Source: Scatosoma sp045594025
GTDB lineage: Bacteria; Bacillota; Clostridia; Christensenellales; Borkfalkiaceae
Length of the DNA stretch: 64,000 bases
Reading direction: 5' to 3'
Assembly: GCA_045594025.1 (NCBI GenBank)
Contig: JAZNXS010000030.1
Location: 1-64,000 of the forward strand
Shown here: positions 59,704 to 64,000 of the stretch, piece by piece
Numbering within the stretch: the stretch's first letter is position 1
Layout of the letters: the number at the start of each line of letters is the position of its first letter
Position numbers and translations under genes: made by a program
The notes under the pieces: generated by a model
Told to the model about the DNA's origin: nothing
The model's input: only the letters and a program-made list of their open reading frames with translations
The model's database searches: none

Positions 59704-61545
59704 TTATCTTACGTTGTTCACGTTGATGATTGCAATTTCTTCACCCGTACCTGCATCTAAGAAAATATAATAATTTTCTTCCCCGTACGAACAAAGAAAT
59801 TCATACGCCGCGCGTTCCCCTCTTGCGGTATCTACCACAGCGAGACGGGAAGCCTCCACCGAGAGTTTTTCGCTGAGCTTTTTATAGGCGGTTTCCATGT
59901 TGATTTTTACATTCAACTCGTCCCTGCCCCTATGATTTTTTAAATATTTCGCAGCATCCATACCTGAAACAACCCCTCTGCTACGACATACTTTTACGTG
60001 TACCGTATCCGGATAATACACCACGCCATCCTCTTCATAGACAAAGGTGAAATCCACCGTAGAGCCGTTCGCCTTATATCTTGCCACCGTCAAATCTTCA
60101 TAACCAAGCGTCTTTAAAAATTCTTGCGCGATTCGTTCTGCGTTATCCATATCAAACTTCTCCGCAGAACATTCTTCATAGTAGTCAAAACGGATTAAAT
60201 CACCGCTGTTTCTATCTACTTCGGCAAACAACATCGAGCCTTTCTCATCAAACCCCTGCACGTTATAAGCCGAATACTTCTGGGTTACCGTTTCGCCAAC
60301 ACATTGAAATTCTTGAATATTATACTTACTGAAATAGGTTGCGCAAAGCTCCTCCGCTTTTGCCGTATCCACGGCGGAACCTTTGTTTTCCGCGCCGTTG
60401 GATGACTTTGGTTGCATACCTGCCCCCTTCATTTCTTCCATTTTATTCTCAATAGCAGCCCTATTTTCCGCCAACGTCATATTCTCTAAATTATTCATAA
60501 CGTCAGACAGCATTCCTTTGCCATCCTTCATATAATCCATCCAATCCTGATCCGTCATTTTCTCTGTCAACTTATCCAACTCTGTACGAATAGAGTGGTT
60601 GGTTTTATACAAGCTTTCCAACGTTTCCATGTCCTGTTTAGATAACGTTCCGCCGTTGCGAAGCTTTGAAAGCATTCTTTCGCTCTCTGCTGCCGTACGA
60701 TTCAAAAATTCTGTGATGTTGCGTTCTTTTTCCATCGAAATCGGCAACTTTTCAAGATCCGCTTCCGCAAGACGAGCTTGCACCAAAAGATCGGTTAAAA
60801 TACGGCTTTGCTGCATCGAAGAAGAGGAAACGCGGATTCTATCCAAATCGTCGTCTACGTGTTCCATGATGCCCGTCAACTCGTACATGGTACCCCTCTG
60901 TGCAGTCATCATACCCTCTTTCATCGCTTTCATTTCCATAGCGCCAACGGTAACCGTTGTCGCTAAAGCCAAGGTTGTTACGCCAAGCGCCACAACTGCG
61001 GCAATCCAACCGCCATATCCTTTTTCGCGTTTTTTATTTCCATCCGCGTTGTTTTTGCGGTTTCGGTTTGCTCTGCGTTTTGCTCTTTCCTGATTTCTGT
61101 TCGCTTTGGCGTGCGCTCTTTCACGAATCTTTGCTTCCTTTTCCGCGGCGCGTTTTTCTGCAAGGGCTTTCTTTTCGGCTAAACGCTTTTCAATCACCGC
61201 CTTTCTTTCTGCAATTCGCTTTTCACGCGCGGCTTGGCGTTCTGCCTTTTTCTTGGCTTGCGCTTCTTTGCGCGCCGCCTGCTCTTTTTTCTTTTTTAAT
61301 GCGCGTTCTACCCGTGCTTTTGCGGCTTCACTTTCCTTATCCGCTTTGCTTTCCACACTTTTTTTCACCGTCTGTTTAACAGAGTCGCCAAGCGCGGAAT
61401 CCCCTTTCGCGCTTTCTTTTTTTACAGTTTTAACCGCAGTTTTTGTTTTGCCGTTTTGTTCCTTTTTTAATTCCTTTTCAACCGTCTCCACCTTTTCCGC
61501 GCCCGAGGACACGTTGGTTGCGATTTCCGTTTCTTTCTTTTTCAT
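59704..61545 (-). CDS. ypeB: Germination protein YpeB with long charged N-terminus
   Basis: A 613-residue protein. The first 170 residues are lysine-, alanine-, arginine- and glutamate-rich helix (AKKKAERQAAREKRIAERK), then a membrane helix (GGWIAAVVALGVTTLALATTV, about 180-200), a helical region and two PepSY-like domains near the C-terminus, as in YpeB, which holds SleB at the spore inner membrane. Bacillus YpeB is about 450 residues and lacks the extension. GGGGG precedes the start at 61545. Confidence 0.9.
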   Translation of the reverse strand: MKKKETEIATNVSSGAEKVETVEKELKKEQNGKTKTAVKTVKKESAKGDSALGDSVKQTVKKSVESKADKESEAAKARVERALKKKKEQAARKEAQAKKKAERQAAREKRIAERKAVIEKRLAEKKALAEKRAAEKEAKIRERAHAKANRNQERAKRRANRNRKNNADGNKKREKGYGGWIAAVVALGVTTLALATTVTVGAMEMKAMKEGMMTAQRGTMYELTGIMEHVDDDLDRIRVSSSSMQQSRILTDLLVQARLAEADLEKLPISMEKERNITEFLNRTAAESERMLSKLRNGGTLSKQDMETLESLYKTNHSIRTELDKLTEKMTDQDWMDYMKDGKGMLSDVMNNLENMTLAENRAAIENKMEEMKGAGMQPKSSNGAENKGSAVDTAKAEELCATYFSKYNIQEFQCVGETVTQKYSAYNVQGFDEKGSMLFAEVDRNSGDLIRFDYYEECSAEKFDMDNAERIAQEFLKTLGYEDLTVARYKANGSTVDFTFVYEEDGVVYYPDTVHVKVCRSRGVVSGMDAAKYLKNHRGRDELNVKINMETAYKKLSEKLSVEASRLAVVDTARGERAAYEFLCSYGEENYYIFLDAGTGEEIAIINVNNVR

Positions 61546-61570
61546 AATCTTTCCCCCTAAAAAATACCCC

Positions 61571-62329
61571 TTAAATAGCAAACACGTGTTTACCGATCAC
61601 CGTGACCGTTTGTCGATCGAAAATCCAAGAACTAGTCGCTACCGCAGGATTGTAATAATAGAGCGCGCCGCCCGAAGGATCCCAACCGTTAATAGCATCC
61701 CTTGCGGCATTCATTGCCGTTTCGTTCGGCGTAAGGTTAATCTGTCCGTCGTCCACCGCCGTAAACGCGCCCTTTTGATATACGACACCTGCGACGGTGT
61801 TCGGAAATTGATTGCTACGAATGCGGTTCATAATCACCGCGCCAATCGCCACCTGACCAGTGTACGGCTCGCCCCTGCCCTCCGCGTATATTGTTTTGGC
61901 AAGCAGATACACGTCCGAGCTTGTAAATCCGCCCGTATTACTTGTATTATTCTTCCCCACGAGCACTTGGTACGAGTTGTTCATCCCTAGCGCCTTATAC
62001 GTTGACGCGCCAACAACGCCGTCCGCCGTTAAACCATTCTTTTTTTGAAACTTGATAACCGCCTCGCGAGTTCCTGCGCCGAAAACGCCATCCACGCTAC
62101 CGTTATAATATCCCCACGTCTTCAACCGACGCTGTACCTCTTTAACCTCGCCACCTTTTGCGCCTTGACGCAATACAGCAGCTGCAAGTACTTCGTTTTC
62201 CCTCGACTCCGTTACCACAGCCGATTCCGCATGGCTATTACAAATTTCCGCAATACCCGTAACCAGGGTCGGGGCCATGATTGCGCAAGCAAACGATACC
62301 AGCGCCAATTTCTTGATTGACTTCTTCAT
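61571..62329 (-). CDS. sleB: Spore cortex-lytic enzyme SleB
   Basis: A 252-residue secreted lytic transglycosylase: signal peptide (1-35), peptidoglycan-binding domain (GGEVKEVQRRLKTWGYYNGSVDGVFG), then Hydrolase_2 domain with catalytic Glu in IYAEGRGEPYTGQVAIGAVIMNR. It degrades cortex during germination and is paired with ypeB as usual. It starts nine bases after spoIIR. Confidence 0.95.
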   Translation of the reverse strand: MKKSIKKLALVSFACAIMAPTLVTGIAEICNSHAESAVVTESRENEVLAAAVLRQGAKGGEVKEVQRRLKTWGYYNGSVDGVFGAGTREAVIKFQKKNGLTADGVVGASTYKALGMNNSYQVLVGKNNTSNTGGFTSSDVYLLAKTIYAEGRGEPYTGQVAIGAVIMNRIRSNQFPNTVAGVVYQKGAFTAVDDGQINLTPNETAMNAARDAINGWDPSGGALYYYNPAVATSSWIFDRQTVTVIGKHVFAI

Positions 62330-62338
62330 TTTTTCCTC

Positions 62339-62905
62339 CTATTTATCTTTTTGAAACTCTTGAATAATTTCCAAAATTTTACTTTTATAAATCACGTTTG
62401 TATCCGTCGCGGCAAAACAAAGCGGTGGATACACCACACACCACCAGTTGTCCCCCGCACCGCGCCCTAGATTGATGATAAGCGCGGAATACTCCCCGGC
62501 AGGCAACGTATAGTCACCATATACCCTCGTTGGAAAACTTTCCTTCTGCAAGGTTGCCGTCGCGCCATAGGGAAATCCCTCTTTTTGTAGCGTTTTCGTG
62601 GCAACCCTCTCCACCTGTTTTAAATGCCGAGCAATCCCCTCCATTGCAGCTTCTTTTGTAGTATACTCTGCGACAAGCGGCGTTAAATATTCCACAACGC
62701 ATTCTTTGACGCGATATTTTACGGCTTGCGCGGCATCCTCGTTGGAATCCGCGCGAATATGAATCCGCAAATAATCGTTGTTTGCGCCCACATTACGAGA
62801 ATTCGTCGCAGACATGGTGCTTCCATTTCGCGAAACTCCCCCAAAAGAAACTGCCGTTAAACTTATTATGATTGACAAAAGAAAAATTATGCAATTCTTT
62901 TTCAT
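62339..62905 (-). CDS. spoIIR: Stage II sporulation protein R
   Basis: A 188-residue secreted signalling protein from forespore to mother cell that triggers SpoIIGA processing of pro-sigma-E. Signal peptide (5-25), then YLRIHIRADSNEDAAQAVKYRVKECVVEYL and YPPLCF. In Bacillus it is sigma-F-dependent. The ribosome site GGAGG is paired inside a hairpin (62911-62942). Confidence 0.95.
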   Translation of the reverse strand: MKKNCIIFLLSIIISLTAVSFGGVSRNGSTMSATNSRNVGANNDYLRIHIRADSNEDAAQAVKYRVKECVVEYLTPLVAEYTTKEAAMEGIARHLKQVERVATKTLQKEGFPYGATATLQKESFPTRVYGDYTLPAGEYSALIINLGRGAGDNWWCVVYPPLCFAATDTNVIYKSKILEIIQEFQKDK

Positions 62906-62910
62906 AAAAA

Positions 62911-62965
62911 AATAACCTCCGTGATTTTACACGGAAGTTATTCCCTCTTTTTTGTGATTTTATAC
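62911..62965 (-). promoter_or_regulatory. Candidate sigma-F promoter and RBS-sequestering terminator hairpin before spoIIR
   Basis: Minus strand: GTATA (62961-62965), 15-bp spacer, GGGAATAACT (62936-62945), compared with the sigma-F/G consensus GywTA and GGnrAnAnTw. Overlapping it is AATAACTTCCGTG-taaaat-CACGGAGGTTATT (62911-62942), then TTTTTTT and ATG. The 3' arm contains the Shine-Dalgarno. The predicted start site (about 62929) falls in the loop. Confidence 0.65.
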
Positions 62966-62981
62966 CTATGAAACAATGCTT

Positions 62982-63485
62982 TTATTCAGCTTCACTCCAT
63001 TTATGATGATGCAATTCCCCCTCTTCCAAAAGACCTTGATAATCGGTTTGCCGCAACGCTTCATATAAAGCTACCGCAACAGAGTTGCTTAAATTCAACG
63101 AACGAGCCTCCGAAAACATCGGGATACGCAGGCATTCCCCTTCGTGCTGTAATAACAGCTCTTCGGGCAAACCTTTCGTCTCCTTGCCAAACACCAAGAA
63201 ATCCCCATCTTGGAACTTCACGTCGCTGTGGCGATGTCTTCCCTTAGTGGTAAAAAAGAAAAATCGGTTTTCGGAGTATTTCGCTTTTAATTCGTCAAAA
63301 CTGTCGTAATAGGAAATACTGACGAGATTCCAGTAATCTAAGCCCGCCCTTTTTAAATACTTATCCGTCACCTCAAAACCTAAGGGGCGAATCATGTGTA
63401 AGTGCGTACCCGTAGCCGCACACGTACGCGCGATATTGCCTGCATTTTGCGGAATTTCCGGCTCAACTAAAACAATGTGGAACAT
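62982..63485 (-). CDS. trmL: tRNA (cytidine(34)-2'-O)-methyltransferase
   Basis: A 167-residue SPOUT methyltransferase: MFHIVLVEPEIPQNAGNIARTC, FGKETKGLPEELL and RSLNLSNSVAVALYEALRQ form the knotted SAM site. It modifies the wobble base of tRNA-Leu. AAGGAG precedes the start; the upstream in-frame ATG lacks a ribosome site. Confidence 0.96.
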   Translation of the reverse strand: MFHIVLVEPEIPQNAGNIARTCAATGTHLHMIRPLGFEVTDKYLKRAGLDYWNLVSISYYDSFDELKAKYSENRFFFFTTKGRHRHSDVKFQDGDFLVFGKETKGLPEELLLQHEGECLRIPMFSEARSLNLSNSVAVALYEALRQTDYQGLLEEGELHHHKWSEAE

Positions 63486-63556
63486 ATTTACTCCTTGAAA
63501 GAATAGGGGCAGGTATGCGTTGAATATAATTTTCGCCATGCCCCTTTATATATATT

Positions 63557-63585
63557 ATTGTAGCGGATTTTTGCGGTTTTGGCAA
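63557..63585 (-). promoter_or_regulatory. Promoter of trmL
   Basis: Minus strand: -35 TTGCCA (63580-63585), 17-bp spacer, -10 TACAAT (63557-63562). The rest of the gap to 63700 shows no gene. Confidence 0.65.
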
Positions 63586-63700
63586 GCGTTTTTCCATAGA
63601 TTAACAACCCTGATGGCGGATAATCGAAAAAAAACGTCACATACTAACCGCAGAAGGAAAACGGAAGTCGAACACGGTTCACCTTCATAAGGAGTATTTT

Positions 63701-64000
63701 ATGCAATTTGAAAAAACGGAAACTTTTCTCAACCTCGCCCGCAGTTTTGCAGGCGAATGCCAGGCGGGAATGCGATATCAAATGATTGCAAAGCTTGCCA
63801 TGAAAGAAGGCTTGAAAACTTTATCGGATACGGTAAAAACCATTGCTAAAAACGAAACGTTACACGCTACGCAATTCTTTAATAAGATTATTGAAAAATC
63901 GGGTAGCCGTGAAAATATTGTGTTTGATGCAGGCTATCCGTTCCATATGGGCACGTTAGAAGAAGGATTGAAGTTCGCCGCCGCTGATGAAAAAGCGGAA
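63701..64000 (+). CDS. Rubrerythrin-like ferritin-fold protein (partial, runs off the window)
   Basis: The first 100 codons are present. GGAG precedes the ATG. FAGECQAGMRYQMIAKLAMKEG and AKNETLHATQFF are diiron-binding helices (Glu19, Glu52 and His55). Rubrerythrins reduce peroxide in anaerobes. The C-terminal rubredoxin-like domain, if any, lies beyond the window. Confidence 0.88.
   Translation, partial: MQFEKTETFLNLARSFAGECQAGMRYQMIAKLAMKEGLKTLSDTVKTIAKNETLHATQFFNKIIEKSGSRENIVFDAGYPFHMGTLEEGLKFAAADEKAE

Noticed and set aside
60957..61990. Large plus-strand frames opposite ypeB and sleB
   Set aside because: They are mirror images of Lys/Ala/Glu-rich coding sequence, giving Phe/Leu/Ser-rich products without starts or ribosome sites.

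Overview
The window looks like a chromosome segment of an anaerobic, endospore-forming Clostridia-type Firmicute, probably a gut or uncultured lineage. Evidence: sporulation and germination genes (yqfC/yqfD, spoIIR, sleB/ypeB, a SPOCS-LysM coat protein), a T-box leader upstream of leuA, veg, yqzL next to recO, a rubrerythrin-like gene, strong Shine-Dalgarno sites and sigma-A promoters with 17-bp spacers. Species cannot be named from the sequence alone. Most genes are on the minus strand.

Layout, low to high coordinates: (1) ribosomal/transcription operon rpmG-secE-nusG-rplK-rplA (0.3-2.7 kb). (2) A divergent pair of a 54-residue protein gene and a tandem-HTH regulator with a palindromic operator between them (2.8-3.5 kb). 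(3) Aminotransferase and an Mrr-type nuclease with an AT-hook and a long charged linker. (4) The conserved yqfC-yqfD-phoH-pgpH-ybeY-era-yqzL-recO series (6.5-12.8 kb). (5) ClC exchanger and a heterodimeric ABC exporter with an apparently leaderless promoter. (6) TPR-like membrane protein, ispE, SipL-like coat protein, veg. (7) uvrB-uvrA with a LexA-box-like site. (8) A phospholipase C-like gene and an Atg22-like MFS gene. (9) A 13-kb branched-chain amino-acid series leuA-ilvB-ilvN-ilvC-ilvD-lipoprotein-leuC-leuD-leuB-DUF815-ilvA-ridA behind a leucine T-box, with ilvE and a 42-residue membrane peptide gene just upstream. (10) galM and a DUF1538 transporter with two PII-like proteins. (11) An M20 amidohydrolase. 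(12) A five-gene TIR-centred operon (50.1-57.8 kb) next to tRNA-Gly. (13) A Fur-family regulator, then spoIIR-sleB-ypeB, trmL and the start of a rubrerythrin-like gene cut by the window end.

The most interesting region is the operon at 50.1-57.8 kb. One promoter (57818-57846) and one terminator (50138-50166) bracket five genes: two GNAT acetyltransferases, a TIR-methyltransferase-like fusion, a TIR-STAND ATPase-HD phosphohydrolase fusion, and a membrane protein with two TrkA-like Rossmann domains and a RyR-like C-terminus. The domains suggest a multi-part anti-phage or stress system in which TIR-derived nucleotides could gate the membrane protein. This is inference; I do not recognise the exact combination. 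A 1.1-kb insert flanked by a 12-bp duplication of the tRNA-Gly 3' end lies just upstream of it.

The window also holds several kinds of hairpin-based repeats: composite GTGAATT/AATTCAC elements at three loci, a second element with a GTGTAC...GTACAC hairpin directly 3' of stop codons, and a GTATATCATCA-linked hairpin array. The spoIIR ribosome-binding site is buried in a terminator hairpin that a predicted sigma-F transcript would bypass.
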